A DNA stretch of 35,763 nucleotides from Oscillospiraceae bacterium (GCA_009777835.1 WRKZ01000013.1:1-35763); one strand, 5' to 3'. Positions 8,071-16,766 are shown, counted from the stretch's first letter. Translations and numbers: made by a program. Notes: generated by a model from the letters alone, not told the origin.

Positions 8071-9542
8071 ACACCGAACAAATAATTCTGCTCTCGGTAA
8101 CGGCATTGTTTGTGATTCGTTCGTGCTTTGTCTTTATGAAGTCATTGCATATGTTTCAACTGAATATGTACAAGAACGGGGCGCATTTCAAATGGCTGTG
8201 GAAGAATGACGTGCTGTTCAGCTTTAAGCGTACAAAAGCCAAGAAACCGCTCGTTTACACCCATCGGGTCATACGTCTTTGCATCACATCGGGACTGTTG
8301 TTTATAGGATTCTCCGTCGGATTCGTGGTTTTCACCACCGAATCGTACAGGACGCTGTTTCTGTTGCCGCTGTTCCTGTTCTTTGCCGAAACCCTGCCGA
8401 TTTTCGCAAACATAGTCAATGCCCCGCTCGAAAAAATCAACGGCAACCGCTATATCCGTCAAGCCAAGAAAATCATAGACTCCATGCCCAATCTTATCAC
8501 AATCGGCGTTACCGGCAGCTACGGTAAAACCTCCCTCAAATATTATCTGCACAAACTGCTCTCGGCGAAATATAACGTACTGATGACCCCGGAAAGCTTC
8601 AACACTACCATGGGGGTCGTGAAAACCATCCGGAATCAACTCCGACCCACACACGAGATTTTCATCTGTGAAATGGGCATGATGTGGAAGGGTGACATCG
8701 CCGAAATCTGCCGAATCGTGAAACCGCGACACGCAGTAATCACCTCCATCGGGCCGCAACACCTCGAAACCATGAAAACCCTCGACAATATAATTCGGGA
8801 AAAATTTTCGATTGCAGATACTATTACCGAAGGTTTTGTTTTCCTGAATTATGACAATAAGTATATAAATGAGCGTAAAATCGACAAGAAAATTATACGT
8901 TACGGCGTAAATGAGTCCGACGGTAACGACAGGGATTACAAAGCCAACACCCTCACACTCAGCGAAAAAGGGACATCGTTCACGATTTCCGCCCTGCATG
9001 AAAAGGAATCGAAAATTGTTTACGAGACCTTGCTAATCGGCGAACACAACGTCTTGAACATAACCGGCGCGATTGCCGTTGCCCACACCCTCGGTGTGGG
9101 ATTGAACGAGCTTGTTCTCCCCGTCAAACGCTTGGAATGTGCCCCCCACCGACTGCAGGTCAAATCAATCGGGAACACTGTTATAATCGACGATTCGTTC
9201 AACTCAAATCCCGTCGGTGCGAAGGCTGCGTTAGATGCGCTCAATGCCTTCAACGGGGTGAAGATACTAATCACACCGGGAATGGTGGCATTAGGCGAGA
9301 AATCGCACGAATTAAACAAAAACTTCGGTTCTCAAGCCGCCGCTTGCTGTGACTATGCCCTGTTAATCGGTAAAAAACAAGCCCCGCCTATTAAAGAGGG
9401 GTTGTCGGAAGCAGGTTTCCCTCAAGAAAAAATTCATATCTTTGATTCGTTCAACGAAGGAATGGCATTCGCCAAACAAATTGATTCGCAAGGACAGAAA
9501 AAGATTATTCTAATCGAAAACGACCTGCCGGATAATTATTAA
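8067..9542 (+). CDS. MurF-like Mur ligase with N-terminal membrane region
   Basis: The 491-residue protein belongs to the Mur ligase family that adds D-Ala-D-Ala to the UDP-MurNAc tripeptide. It has two or three membrane segments in the first 125 residues (near 5-25, and 70-125), then the ATP loop GVTGSYGKT, a central domain with CEMGMMWKGDIAEI and ITSIGPQHLE, and the C-terminal motif DDSFNSNPVG, which corresponds to the MurF DxYNANP motif. The ribosome site is AGGAGGTGGGG. Its place next to ddl supports MurF activity. The hydrophobic N-terminus is unlike E. coli MurF but is seen in related Firmicutes ligases, so a membrane-tied MurF is the best reading. Confidence 0.87.
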   Translation: MNTEQIILLSVTALFVIRSCFVFMKSLHMFQLNMYKNGAHFKWLWKNDVLFSFKRTKAKKPLVYTHRVIRLCITSGLLFIGFSVGFVVFTTESYRTLFLLPLFLFFAETLPIFANIVNAPLEKINGNRYIRQAKKIIDSMPNLITIGVTGSYGKTSLKYYLHKLLSAKYNVLMTPESFNTTMGVVKTIRNQLRPTHEIFICEMGMMWKGDIAEICRIVKPRHAVITSIGPQHLETMKTLDNIIREKFSIADTITEGFVFLNYDNKYINERKIDKKIIRYGVNESDGNDRDYKANTLTLSEKGTSFTISALHEKESKIVYETLLIGEHNVLNITGAIAVAHTLGVGLNELVLPVKRLECAPHRLQVKSIGNTVIIDDSFNSNPVGAKAALDALNAFNGVKILITPGMVALGEKSHELNKNFGSQAAACCDYALLIGKKQAPPIKEGLSEAGFPQEKIHIFDSFNEGMAFAKQIDSQGQKKIILIENDLPDNY

Positions 9543-9550
9543 AGTCAAAA

Positions 9551-9728
9551 GCTTTGCTCGCCCTGCGGAGAAAACCCCATAGGAGTTTTCGGAGTTAAGC
9601 AGTGCCAAAGGGCGGGCTTTGCTCGCCCTGCGGAGAAAACCCCATAGGAGTTTTCGGAGTTAAGCAGTGCCAAAGGGCGGGCTTTGCTCGCCCTGCGGAG
9701 AAAACTCCGCAGGAGTTTTCGGAGTTAA
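9551..9728. repeat. 65-bp tandem repeat, 2.7 units
   Basis: Two exact 65-bp units (9551-9615 and 9616-9680) are followed by a partial third (9681-9728). Each unit holds an A4-CC..GG-T4-like hairpin around 9571-9590, and the junctions form GGGCG...CGCCC. In the third unit the hairpin is almost perfect (AAAACTCC/GGAGTTTT) through changed bases. The array fills the space between the MurF-like gene and ddl and is not a CRISPR, since nothing variable lies between units. Confidence 0.95.
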
Positions 9729-9750
9729 CAGACCATAAAGGAGATTATTG

Positions 9751-10992
9751 ATGAAACCAACCATCGGCATATTTTTCGGGGGCAAGACCACCGAACATGA
9801 AGTATCAATCATAACGGGGCTGCAGGCTTTCGCCGCAATTGAGCGTGAAAAATACGATTGTGTCCCGGTTTACATCACAAAAAGCAACGACTTCTATGCG
9901 GGGGAATCAGTGGGCAAAATCGAGGAGTATTCCAACATTCCCGCACTTTTAAAAGACACGAAAAAATGCAAGCAGGTCACGCTTTTGAATCAAGGCGGCA
10001 AAGTCGGGCTGTATGAAGTCACACCTAAAAAAATCGACGTGAGAAAGCCGCTCGCCATACTCGACATAGCACTGCCCTGTGTTCACGGCACTAATGCCGA
10101 GGACGGGACTTTGCAGGGCTTTTTCGAGATGTTACGACTGCCTTACGCAGGGTGCGATGTCTTGAGCTCGGCAATAGGAATGGACAAATACGTTCAGAAA
10201 ACCGTGCTGAAACAAGCGGGAATCCCCGTACTCGACTGTGTTACCTTCTCGGCAAAACGCTTCGTGAACGAAAAAGAGTCGCTGTTAATCGAAATTGCCG
10301 CGAAAATCGGGACTCCCGCAATCGTCAAACCCATTAACCTCGGCTCCAGTATAGGAATTTCGATTGCGGCAAACCACGACGAACTGATTACGTCAATCGA
10401 AAACGCACTGCTCTTCTCGGAACGTATAATAGTCGAATCCGCCATTGCAAACCTGAAAGAGATTAACGTATCGGTGTCGGGTGACAAGGACGAAGCTGAA
10501 GCAAGCGAATGTGAAGAACCGGTTGCCTCAAACCCGGGAAATTCAAGCGGGAAAATCCTTGATTATAATGACAAGTATTCCGGTGGGGAGAAAAACGGTA
10601 AAAACTCGTCTAAAAGCAGCGGAATGGCTTCCCTCAAACGGAAAATCCCGGCTGAAATTTCACCCGCTGTTCGTGACGAAATTCGCAACACGGCGGTCAA
10701 AGCATTTAAGGCATTAGGGTGTAGCGGGGTCGCAAGAATCGACTTCCTTATCGACAACGACTCAAACAAGATTTATTTCAACGAAATAAACACAATCCCG
10801 GGGAGTCTCTCGTTCTATCTGTGGGAACCGCTCGGAATCAGCTATTCGGATTTACTGGAGAAAACGTTCACACTTGCGTTGAAACGTGAACGCGAGCGCG
10901 CAAACCTGAACTTCAGCTTCGAAAGTAATATACTTTCGGGATTTAAAGGCGGATTCAAGAACGGTAAAAACCCGAACGGGTCGAAAACATGA
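9751..10992 (+). CDS. ddl: D-alanine--D-alanine ligase
   Basis: ATP-grasp ligase making D-Ala-D-Ala for peptidoglycan. Motifs in order: FFGGKTTEHEVSIITG, PCVHGTNAEDG, the ATP-binding VKPINLGSSIGIS, the loop DYNDKYSGG, ARIDFLID and FNEINTIPG. The tyrosine in DKYSGG fits D-Ala-D-Ala rather than D-Ala-D-lactate specificity. The start at 9751 is 7 bases from AAAGGAG; a TTG just upstream (9748) is less likely. At 413 residues it is longer than usual (about 300-360): there is a hydrophilic insert of about 25 residues near 245-270, a Ser/Lys/Gly-rich insert near 280-295, and a basic C-terminal tail. It overlaps the next gene by ATGA. Confidence 0.95.
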   Translation: MKPTIGIFFGGKTTEHEVSIITGLQAFAAIEREKYDCVPVYITKSNDFYAGESVGKIEEYSNIPALLKDTKKCKQVTLLNQGGKVGLYEVTPKKIDVRKPLAILDIALPCVHGTNAEDGTLQGFFEMLRLPYAGCDVLSSAIGMDKYVQKTVLKQAGIPVLDCVTFSAKRFVNEKESLLIEIAAKIGTPAIVKPINLGSSIGISIAANHDELITSIENALLFSERIIVESAIANLKEINVSVSGDKDEAEASECEEPVASNPGNSSGKILDYNDKYSGGEKNGKNSSKSSGMASLKRKIPAEISPAVRDEIRNTAVKAFKALGCSGVARIDFLIDNDSNKIYFNEINTIPGSLSFYLWEPLGISYSDLLEKTFTLALKRERERANLNFSFESNILSGFKGGFKNGKNPNGSKT

Positions 10993-12035
10993 AAATGTTC
11001 ACGTTTGAAATCGGTATGAACGATTGCGGTCAGCGGCTTGAACGTTTCCTGCTGAAACAGGGATTAACAATCGGGGTTATCAGGAAAGCATTGCGGAACA
11101 AGGACGTGAAAGTCAACGGAAAACGCCAACCCGCCGAATACAAGCTACTCCAAGGCGAAGTAGTTCGGATTTACCTCAAAGAAGATGCGGCGGAGGGGTT
11201 CAAATCGGCTTCGAATACACCTGCCGAGAAGTTCACCGGGATTTCGACAAAATTAGACATTGTGTATGAAGATGATAATATTATACTCACGGACAAGCCT
11301 TCGGGACTGCTCTGCCATGAGGGACAGAGACAAGAGCAGTCGAGAATCCGTTCGAATAATCAAGACACTTTAATCGACCGAATCAAGGCGTACCTGTACA
11401 GAAAGGGTGAGTTCGACCCCGCGAACGAGAGCTATTTTGAACCCGCACTCTGTAATCGGATTGACCGTAACACCGCCGGAATCGTAATTGCGGCAAAAAA
11501 CGCACAAAGTCTTCGTGTTATGAACGAAAAAATCAAGAGCAGACAAATCACGAAGATGTATCTGTGTATTTTGTCGGCGATTCCCGAGCATAATGCGGCG
11601 ACCCTTACCGGATTTCTCGAAAAAGACGAGGCGAGTAACACGGTCAAAATCACGAACAGGAAAAGCGACTCGAACAAAACGATTATCACCAAGTATCGCA
11701 TACTCGAAAAGCGGGAAAAAGACGGACTGGCACTGGCAGAGGTCGAGTTGGTGACAGGGCGAACGCACCAGATTCGCGCACATATGGCATCTATTGGCTG
11801 TCCGCTCCTCGGTGACGGCAAATACGGCAGAAACGCTGTCAATAAACGCCATGGATTCACCAAACAAGCCCTGTGCAGTTATAAGCTGAAGTTCCGCTTT
11901 CATGAAGAGCATGGAAACGGCGAAGAAAACCATCTCGATTACTTAAACGGCAGGGAATTCACTGTGAAAACGGTGGAGTTAATCGAAAAAGGCGGTTTTT
12001 CGAAAAATCACATTGACAAAGCAGGAAAATCATGA
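10989..12035 (+). CDS. RluA/RluD-family pseudouridine synthase
   Basis: A 348-residue cytosolic RNA-modifying enzyme. An N-terminal S4-like RNA-binding domain (about 13-80) is followed by the catalytic domain with IVYEDDNIILTDKPSGLLCH, the catalytic aspartate in NRIDRNTAGIVI, and the motif ELVTGRTHQIRAHMASIG, then PLLGDGKYG. It overlaps ddl by 4 bp; its own ribosome site is weak, so coupling is likely. The target uridine in rRNA or tRNA cannot be set from sequence. The promoter of the next gene lies inside its last codons. Confidence 0.93.
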   Translation: MKMFTFEIGMNDCGQRLERFLLKQGLTIGVIRKALRNKDVKVNGKRQPAEYKLLQGEVVRIYLKEDAAEGFKSASNTPAEKFTGISTKLDIVYEDDNIILTDKPSGLLCHEGQRQEQSRIRSNNQDTLIDRIKAYLYRKGEFDPANESYFEPALCNRIDRNTAGIVIAAKNAQSLRVMNEKIKSRQITKMYLCILSAIPEHNAATLTGFLEKDEASNTVKITNRKSDSNKTIITKYRILEKREKDGLALAEVELVTGRTHQIRAHMASIGCPLLGDGKYGRNAVNKRHGFTKQALCSYKLKFRFHEEHGNGEENHLDYLNGREFTVKTVELIEKGGFSKNHIDKAGKS

Positions 12036-12041
12036 TATAAT
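12013..12041 (+). promoter_or_regulatory. Sigma-A promoter overlapping the end of the pseudouridine synthase gene
   Basis: TTGACA (12013-12018), 17 bp, TATAAT (12036-12041); the -10 begins right after the stop codon at 12033-12035. It would start a separate unit for 12081-13965. Confidence 0.9.
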
Positions 12042-12080
12042 CAATTTGATTATACAAATGAGAGGAAAATCGAAAAATCG

Positions 12081-12614
12081 ATGGACGTTTTTGTAGAACA
12101 ACTGGTCGTGCGTAAAGCCGACTCAAGGACTAACGTACTGAAAATCTGCTTAATCTGCGGAATGTTATCCCTTTGCATTTTTTTTATCGTGACTGCGCTT
12201 GCGTTTGCGTCGTTCCCCAATCTGCGAACAGCTTCACCGATTGCGTTTGCGGCGGTTCCCGGTGTGATTTGGCTGGGGCAGTACTTTTTCAAAGGTTTTT
12301 CTTGCGAGTATGAATATATTCTCACCAACAGAGAGCTTGATGTTGATAAAATCGTCGGCAAACGCAAACGTAAACGACTGGTCACGTTTGACCTGTCTAA
12401 TGCCGAAAAACTGGACGTTCTCAAAGAAGGCGATACACCCGAAGCCGACGTTACCGTATCTGCCCACGACAATTCGTATACGAATATGTGGGTTCTCACT
12501 ATCAAACATGATTCTTACGGGAAGGTCGCGTTGCTGTTTAACCCTAACGACGATTTCGTCGAAAAGCTAAACAAATCCCTCCCCGCAAAGGTCAGAATCA
12601 AGAAAAGTATCTAG
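12081..12614 (+). CDS. Membrane protein, possibly DUF6106-like
   Basis: A 177-residue protein with two membrane segments (about 21-44 and 53-72) and a C-terminal soluble part. The segment YEYILTNRELDVDKIVGKRK followed by KRLVTFDLSNAEKLDVL looks like the PH-like domain found in clostridial DUF6106 proteins; that family name is from memory and uncertain. The only ribosome-like sequence, AGAGG, is about 16 bases from the ATG, farther than usual. It is first in a unit with the zinc-ribbon protein. Function unknown. Confidence 0.75.
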   Translation: MDVFVEQLVVRKADSRTNVLKICLICGMLSLCIFFIVTALAFASFPNLRTASPIAFAAVPGVIWLGQYFFKGFSCEYEYILTNRELDVDKIVGKRKRKRLVTFDLSNAEKLDVLKEGDTPEADVTVSAHDNSYTNMWVLTIKHDSYGKVALLFNPNDDFVEKLNKSLPAKVRIKKSI

Positions 12615-12615
12615 C

Positions 12616-12630
12616 GGGGGAGAATCCCCC
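12616..12630. repeat. GGGGG-AGAAT-CCCCC hairpin
   Basis: A short perfect hairpin in the 38-bp gap before the zinc-ribbon gene. The same 15 bases plus the following ATT occur at 35556-35570. There is no T run, so it is not a clear terminator. Confidence 0.8.
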
Positions 12631-12652
12631 ATTACAAAGGAGGAAAACCCAT

Positions 12653-13741
12653 ATGGAAGTTGTTCAATACAAGTGTCCGAATTGTAGTGCGAACCTTGAG
12701 TTTCAGGCGGCAAGCCAGGATTTCGGGTGTAAATTCTGTGACTCGGCTTTTTCTAGTGAACAGTTGAAGGAAATCTATCCGCAGAAGGAAGAGCACGTAC
12801 TCGACCAAACCGAACCGCCGAAAACAGCTGAGGAATTAGAGCAGGAAGCGCAGTTCGCCGAGTACAGCGCACTGTACAACTGTCCGAGTTGCGGGGCGGC
12901 GGTGGTCACGGAAAACAACACGACTTCTGCCACGAAATGCGTTTACTGCCTTTCGCCGGTAATTCTCACGGGTCGGCTTTCGGGCGAGTATAAGCCGTCG
13001 AAGTTGATTCCGTTCAAAATCACGATAGAACAAGCCGAAAGCAAGTTTGCGGAGTTCTGCAACAAGCGTTGGTTTTTGCCGAAAGGCTTCCGCGACGGTG
13101 CGAAGTTACATGAAATGACCGCGATTTACGTACCGTACTGGATTTCCAACTGTAGGACTTCCGGGGGGATTACCGCAAATTGCAAGAAAATCCGTACCTG
13201 GATTGCAGGGGAATACAAATACACCGAGACGAAGGAATACATCGCCGTGAGAGACGGAAGCATGAAGTTCGACGGAATCCCGCATGATGCTTCCACCAGG
13301 GCAGATGACGTGTTGATGGAATGTATCGAACCGTTCGATTACAAAGACACCACCGATTTCAAAATGTCGTATCTGTCGGGCTACATCGCCGAAAAGTACG
13401 ATGTTACTAAGGAAGAAGTCTATCCGCGGGTAAAAGAACGTGCGGTATCCGGCTCGACCGATGTGATGAAACAGTCGATTGTAGGGTACAACTCCGTAAA
13501 TATCACCACCAACACAATCGATATAGTTCAGAATAAGTGGGAGCATTTCTTATTACCGGTCTGGTTTATGACCTACAAACACAAAGACGAATTCTATTAC
13601 TTCGCCATTAACGGACAGACCGGGAAATTCGCCGGAAACCTGCCGATTGTCTGGGGCAAAGTCGCACTTGCAGCAGGAATCGCGGTGGTCGCGGCTAACG
13701 GAATCATCGCGGGGGTAATGCTGGGAGGTGGAATGATATGA
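12653..13741 (+). CDS. Zinc-ribbon protein with C-terminal membrane segment
   Basis: The 362-residue protein begins with two zinc ribbons: CPNCSANLEFQ...CKFC (residues about 8-29) and CPSCGAAVV...CVYC (about 78-100). A middle domain of about 200 residues follows (LIPFKITIEQAESKF, AIYVPYWI, LLPVWFMTYKHKDEFYYFA, NGQTGKFAG). This is the layout of TFIIB-type zinc-ribbon membrane proteins of Firmicutes. A hydrophobic segment lies at about 337-358. The start follows AAAGGAGG. It overlaps the next gene by ATGA. No enzymatic motif is seen and the role is unknown. Confidence 0.85.
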   Translation: MEVVQYKCPNCSANLEFQAASQDFGCKFCDSAFSSEQLKEIYPQKEEHVLDQTEPPKTAEELEQEAQFAEYSALYNCPSCGAAVVTENNTTSATKCVYCLSPVILTGRLSGEYKPSKLIPFKITIEQAESKFAEFCNKRWFLPKGFRDGAKLHEMTAIYVPYWISNCRTSGGITANCKKIRTWIAGEYKYTETKEYIAVRDGSMKFDGIPHDASTRADDVLMECIEPFDYKDTTDFKMSYLSGYIAEKYDVTKEEVYPRVKERAVSGSTDVMKQSIVGYNSVNITTNTIDIVQNKWEHFLLPVWFMTYKHKDEFYYFAINGQTGKFAGNLPIVWGKVALAAGIAVVAANGIIAGVMLGGGMI

Positions 13742-13965
13742 CTACAATGATTATTATCATGGTGCTCGCAACCATAGGAATTATATTGGGGTTCGTGTTC
13801 GGGGTGAAACGTTCATACAAGATTCGCCCGGTGAAGTTCGCCCACGATTATCTCGACAGGGATTCAATCAAGTATCGCCAGAAGAGCGATACATATATTC
13901 GGACATACGTAACGAAGGTCAAGATTCAAACGAATTCCGGAAACAGTGGCGGCAAACGGCGATAA
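13738..13965 (+). CDS. Small single-pass membrane protein
   Basis: A 75-residue protein with one N-terminal membrane segment (about 3-23) and a basic, hydrophilic tail. It overlaps the zinc-ribbon gene by 4 bp and has GGGAGGTGG upstream, so it is co-translated with it and probably works with it. No known family recognised. Confidence 0.75.
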   Translation: MTTMIIIMVLATIGIILGFVFGVKRSYKIRPVKFAHDYLDRDSIKYRQKSDTYIRTYVTKVKIQTNSGNSGGKRR

Positions 13966-13988
13966 GGTAAAATTTTTCAGAAAAACGG

Positions 13989-14017
13989 TTGACTTTCAAA
14001 TCGAAGTATGTTATAAT
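13989..14017 (+). promoter_or_regulatory. Strong sigma-A promoter without a downstream gene
   Basis: TTGACT (13989-13994), 17 bp, TATAAT (14012-14017). The only thing downstream on the same strand is the hairpin terminator at 14112-14141. Confidence 0.88.
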
Positions 14018-14023
14018 AGCTTT

Positions 14024-14146
14024 AGGCAATTGTCTATGGGTGATTTGGTGATTTTCAATCATGGTTTCAATCATGGACGAAAAATATACTTACTCTCAGT
14101 ATAACCAAATGAAAACCCCGGAGCTGCAGCTCCGGGGTTTTCATTT
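14024..14146 (+). ncRNA. Candidate small RNA, about 120 nt
   Basis: A strong promoter and a strong terminator bracket about 120 nt with no convincing gene. The short frames (for example from ATG 14035 or 14061) lack a ribosome site. The body has a direct repeat TTTCAATCATGG (near 14052 and 14064) able to pair with the preceding GGTGATTTGGTGA. The transcript converges on the 3' end of tmcAL. Inferred from signals only. Confidence 0.55.
14112..14141. terminator. Perfect palindromic terminator
   Basis: A 30-bp perfect palindrome: AAAACCCCGGAGCTG pairs with CAGCTCCGGGGTTTT. It works in both directions: for the plus-strand candidate RNA and for tmcAL, whose stop codon is 3 bp away on the minus strand. 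Confidence 0.92.
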
Positions 14147-15320
14147 ACAGCACAACCACCTTCTCGGTGAATTCTTTACCGCAGACACGGCGTTTCTCGA
14201 AGGCGAGGGAATATATATTCGTACAGCGTTCTTCAAGGAGAGCTTGACGTTTCGCTAAATCCGACTTTTTCATGAGTGTCGCTAACGAGCTGTCGATTAC
14301 CGCAGACTCATCCGCCGCACCCAGGATTTCCCTGCCGCGGCTGTTCATGCCGAGAATCCGTATATATTGCGGGCCGATTTTAACATCGCCCACATTAATG
14401 CCCAGAAAACAGCATAATACCGCCCGACGAATCCGAGCGAGGGTGTAACGCTTCATTTTCGAGAGGAAGTACAGTTCCGACAGGCTTCGTGCTGCCCGCG
14501 CCGCTTTGAATATACGGTTTTCGAGTCCCCCGTGAACGTTAGGGGCTCTTTTAATTTGATTAGGACTCATCAGACGGAGTTTAGCCAGAATCGCCGTTTC
14601 AAGCCGAAGAATGTCGGCATAATCGCCCGATTTTCCGTCTTTTTCGCATTGCAGAAGCTCTTTTCGTATTTGTGAAGCACTTTTTATTCCGATAGCGGCT
14701 TTGCCGTGAAGGTCAAGACTTTCGTTGCAAGGTAATATATGCTCATCATGTCCCGCCCCGATTCGTTTGACGGTAAACGGCTGTATACTTGAACCCGATT
14801 CGTTCAATGCCTTGATGTATTCCACAGCGAGGGTGTTGTTCGCCCCGGTAAGAACACCCACCACATCGTCGGTGTAATACTTCTCCACCGCCGACTGTAA
14901 TGCCGCCGGATAGGTTTTCCCGCTTTTCATAGCCGCAAAGAACTCATCGGTGGTCTGCGCATAATGAACCGCCCCCGCCGCATCTTTGAGGATTTCGGTG
15001 TCTCCACATTCACTCCCGAAGCTGAGTAAATCTACGCAACCCAGTTTGTTCAGGATTGTCACCGCCCCGGTCGCAAATTGTTCCGCACTCGACAAAGCGA
15101 ACGCAACCGGAAGCTCCACCACCAAATCCGCCCCGTTTTGCAATGCCGCCTTCGCTCGGGTATGTTTGGGAAGAATCGCAACGTCCCCCCTTTGGGTGAA
15201 GTTACCGCTCATCACGATTACAACGTGGGTCGCCCCGGTAAGACTCCTCGTCTGTTCGATGTGATACCTGTGTCCGTCATGGAACGGATTGTATTCCGCT
15301 ATAATAGCCGCTGTTTTCAT
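14145..15320 (-). CDS. tmcAL: tRNA(Met) cytidine acetate ligase
   Basis: A 391-residue cytosolic enzyme of the TmcAL (YlbM) family, which uses acetate and ATP to make N4-acetylcytidine at the wobble position of elongator tRNA-Met. The N-terminal nucleotidyltransferase signature is clear: IIAEYNPFHDGHRYHI with the HxGH motif, then VVIVMSGNFTQRGD and DLVVELP. The ATG follows AGGAGG. The gene is divergent from ackA, whose product also handles acetate; that pairing may be functional or chance. Confidence 0.92.
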   Translation of the reverse strand: MKTAAIIAEYNPFHDGHRYHIEQTRSLTGATHVVIVMSGNFTQRGDVAILPKHTRAKAALQNGADLVVELPVAFALSSAEQFATGAVTILNKLGCVDLLSFGSECGDTEILKDAAGAVHYAQTTDEFFAAMKSGKTYPAALQSAVEKYYTDDVVGVLTGANNTLAVEYIKALNESGSSIQPFTVKRIGAGHDEHILPCNESLDLHGKAAIGIKSASQIRKELLQCEKDGKSGDYADILRLETAILAKLRLMSPNQIKRAPNVHGGLENRIFKAARAARSLSELYFLSKMKRYTLARIRRAVLCCFLGINVGDVKIGPQYIRILGMNSRGREILGAADESAVIDSSLATLMKKSDLAKRQALLEERCTNIYSLAFEKRRVCGKEFTEKVVVL

Positions 15321-15359
15321 AAGACCTCCTGCTTTATTAAAGATTATTAATGGTTTCGC

Positions 15360-15388
15360 TTGATTTTTTCTGCAGAATGTTGTAAAAT
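15360..15388 (+). promoter_or_regulatory. Sigma-A promoter for ackA
   Basis: TTGATT (15360-15365), 17 bp, TAAAAT (15383-15388), about 40 bp before the ackA start. Confidence 0.75.
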
Positions 15389-15428
15389 ATTATGTATTAT
15401 TAAATTTTTATTATAAGGAGCAATAACA

Positions 15429-16622
15429 ATGAATATTCTCGTAATCAATGCAGGGAGTTCGTCCCTGAAGTACCAGCTAATCGACATGGCAAAAGAATCG
15501 GTTATCGCAAAAGGCAACTGCGAACGTATCGGGATTGACGGTAAAATCAAGCACACCGCTTTTGACGGTCGGGTTTTTGAAGAAGATGCTTCCTTCCCCA
15601 CCCACAAGGAAGCGTTCGAGAAACTCGTGTTCGCCTTGACCGCAAGCACCGCCGCAGTAATCAAAGGCATGGACGAAATCAATGCGGTAGGACACCGCGT
15701 AGTCCATGGGGGAGAATTATTCAGCAAAACGGTACAGATTACCGAGGAGGTAATTAAACAAATCGAGGATTTGAAGGAATACGCCCCGCTCCATAACCCC
15801 GCGAACGCACTAGCTATGCGCGCCTGCAAAGAAGTCGTTCCCGAAAATGTACCCCAAGCCGCAATTTTTGATACGGCTTTCCACCAGACCATCCCCGAAC
15901 ACGCTTACATCTACGGTCTGCCTTACGAATGTTATGAGAAATACGGGATTCGCAAATACGGATTCCACGGGACTTCACATAAATTCGTGAGTGCGGCACT
16001 CGCCGAACAAACCGGTCGCAAAATCGAAGATTTAAAAATCATTACCTGCCATTTAGGCAACGGTTCATCGGTTACTGCGATTGACGGCGGAAAATCGGTA
16101 GACTCTTCCATGGGATTCACCCCGTTAGACGGACTGCTCATGGGTACCCGTTGCGGAAACATCGACCCGTCAACCGTAACGTACATTCAAAAGAAACTGG
16201 GGCTTTCCCCTGCCGAAGCCGAAGACTACATGAACAAAAAATCGGGCTTGCTGGGAATCGGCGGATTCTCCGACAATCGTGAAATTACCGAAGCCGCCGC
16301 AAAAGGCGACAAACGCGCCAAACTCGCCACGACGATTCTTCGCTACGGAATCAAGAAGTACATCGGTTCATATGCGGCGGCAATGGGCGGACTCACCGAT
16401 GTGATTTTCACCGGAGGAATCGGCGAAAACGCATTCGACGTACGAGAAGATGCCTGTAAAGGTCTCGAATTCATGGGAATCGAATTTGACCCGCAGAAAA
16501 ACGCAGAAATCCGCGGCGAATTTGCGAAAATCACGAAAGAAAGCAGTAAAGTCAACGTTTGGGTTGTCCCGACTAACGAAGAACTCCTGATTGCACGCGA
16601 CACGAAAGAACTGTTCGCTTAA
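15429..16622 (+). CDS. ackA: Acetate kinase
   Basis: Cytosolic kinase converting acetyl phosphate and ADP to acetate and ATP, the final ATP-yielding step of acetogenic fermentation. The 397 residues match the family length. Motifs in order: NAGSSSLKYQLID, the catalytic-region GHRVVHGGE, YGFHGTSHKFV, HLGNGSSVTAIDGGKSVDSS, GFTPLDGLLMGTRCG and FTGGIGENAFDVRE. The ATG follows AAGGAG. No pta gene is adjacent, so acetyl phosphate supply must be encoded elsewhere. Acetyl phosphate can also phosphorylate response regulators, which is of note beside the unusual Spo0A further on. Confidence 0.98.
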   Translation: MNILVINAGSSSLKYQLIDMAKESVIAKGNCERIGIDGKIKHTAFDGRVFEEDASFPTHKEAFEKLVFALTASTAAVIKGMDEINAVGHRVVHGGELFSKTVQITEEVIKQIEDLKEYAPLHNPANALAMRACKEVVPENVPQAAIFDTAFHQTIPEHAYIYGLPYECYEKYGIRKYGFHGTSHKFVSAALAEQTGRKIEDLKIITCHLGNGSSVTAIDGGKSVDSSMGFTPLDGLLMGTRCGNIDPSTVTYIQKKLGLSPAEAEDYMNKKSGLLGIGGFSDNREITEAAAKGDKRAKLATTILRYGIKKYIGSYAAAMGGLTDVIFTGGIGENAFDVREDACKGLEFMGIEFDPQKNAEIRGEFAKITKESSKVNVWVVPTNEELLIARDTKELFA

Positions 16623-16629
16623 CTACACG

Positions 16630-16675
16630 TTGCTCCGCTTCGCCAAGCGGACTGCTCTGCGTTGCCTGTGCAACG
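16630..16675. repeat. Two small hairpins after ackA
   Basis: CCGCTT-CGCC-AAGCGG (16635-16650) and GTTGC-CTGT-GCAAC (16661-16674). There is no T run, so termination of ackA here is unproven. Their look resembles the palindromic repeats elsewhere in the window, but I could not align them convincingly to a family. Confidence 0.55.
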
Positions 16676-16727
16676 AAAGTTGGTACTGTGCGCCGAACTC
16701 ATGTGGTAATATTAAGACAGACGATTG

Positions 16728-16766
16728 ATTCAGTAACCAAAAACTTGTTTTGGTTATATACTGAAT
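16728..16766. promoter_or_regulatory. Inverted repeat upstream of the lysin gene
   Basis: ATTCAGT-AACCAAAA on the left matches TTTTGGTT-(ATAT)-ACTGAAT on the right, 15 paired bases with one 4-base bulge. It lies 37 bp before the lysin ATG, in the promoter zone, although I see no promoter with good spacing. It may be an operator or an RNA hairpin in the leader. Confidence 0.6.

Noticed and set aside
9551-9728. CRISPR array
   Set aside because: Units are directly joined with no variable spacers.
14061-14258. 65-residue frame starting in the candidate small RNA
   Set aside because: No ribosome site; it runs through the terminator palindrome and into tmcAL antisense.
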